From CAZUGA01 sp964619885 (lineage in GTDB: Bacteria; Pseudomonadota; Gammaproteobacteria; Methylococcales; UBA1147), in contig CAZUGA010000077.1 in NCBI GenBank assembly GCA_964619885.1, positions 1 to 7,147 of the forward strand: a stretch of 7,147 bases of DNA, in the 5' to 3' direction. The translations under genes and the position numbers were made by a program. The notes beneath the pieces were generated by a model. The model did not search any database. It worked only from the letters and a program-made list of their open reading frames with translations, and had not been told where the DNA came from. Each line of letters begins with the position of its first letter. The stretch's first letter is position 1. This document shows, piece by piece, positions 7,043 through 7,147 of this stretch.

Positions 7043-7147
7043 AATTCGTCCGCGCAGGGAGTCTCCAAACGCACCGACTGGATAAAGAATACCACCTGAA
7101 TCCGTGACTTCGACATACTGGGAAGCCTATATAGCGAGAAGGCATCG
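7043..7147 (-). pseudogene. Probable N-terminal part of the acyltransferase, interrupted by a frameshift
   Basis: Codons 7126-7043 read as ASQYVEVTDSGG, then YPVGAFGDSLRGR, directly into the acyltransferase frame, and look coding. The frame is stopped by TAG at 7127-7129. In the next frame an ATG at 7145-7143 reads MPSRYIG up to 7125. Removing one of the two T residues (minus strand) at 7123/7124 joins them as MPSRYIG-SQYVEV, giving a protein of about 181 residues with no internal stop. This may be a real one-base insertion or a sequencing or assembly error. Alternatively the gene simply starts at 7042 and the upstream match is decay. The true start could also lie beyond the window edge. Confidence 0.45.

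Overview
The window looks like chromosomal DNA of a Gammaproteobacterium. GC content is near 50% by eye. The proteins read like those of Gammaproteobacteria, possibly a type I methanotroph (Methylomonas/Methylobacter relatives). That placement is recall-based and weak. I see no rRNA, tRNA, CRISPR array, transposase or phage gene.

Layout. (1) 69-1942, + strand: a two-gene unit. A 3-hydroxybutyrate dehydrogenase (bdhA-type) is followed, with a 4-nt ATGA overlap, by a patatin-like phospholipase. The likely theme is turnover of 3-hydroxybutyrate, polyhydroxybutyrate or lipids. (2) 1943-2363: a 421-nt gap. It opens with a 36-nt near-perfect palindrome (2022-2057). This is followed by about 280 nt that is open in three reading frames at once and carries several small inverted repeats. 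I read it as non-coding, perhaps a dispersed repeat. (3) 2364-6428, + strand: one very large gene for a 1354-residue envelope protein of unknown function with a signal peptide and about ten membrane segments. Comparing the protein with itself shows two homologous halves: Cys pair, LPG-x4-W motif, beta-rich periplasmic part, membrane bundle, final W...P...membrane helix. The second half begins with its own signal-peptide-like segment. (4) 6429-6601: a short convergent gap with a weak, possibly bidirectional terminator. (5) 6602 to the right edge, - strand: a left-handed beta-helix (hexapeptide-repeat) acyltransferase. Its family-like reading frame continues upstream of the first ATG to an in-frame TAG. 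A one-base shift would restore a longer N-terminus starting at 7145, so the gene may be frameshifted or mis-sequenced there.

The two left-hand genes almost certainly work together. Nothing in the sequence ties the large membrane protein to them or to the convergent acyltransferase, although the last two both fit cell-envelope functions. The most noteworthy items are the full-length internal duplication in the 1354-residue protein and the palindrome plus multi-frame-open spacer in front of it.
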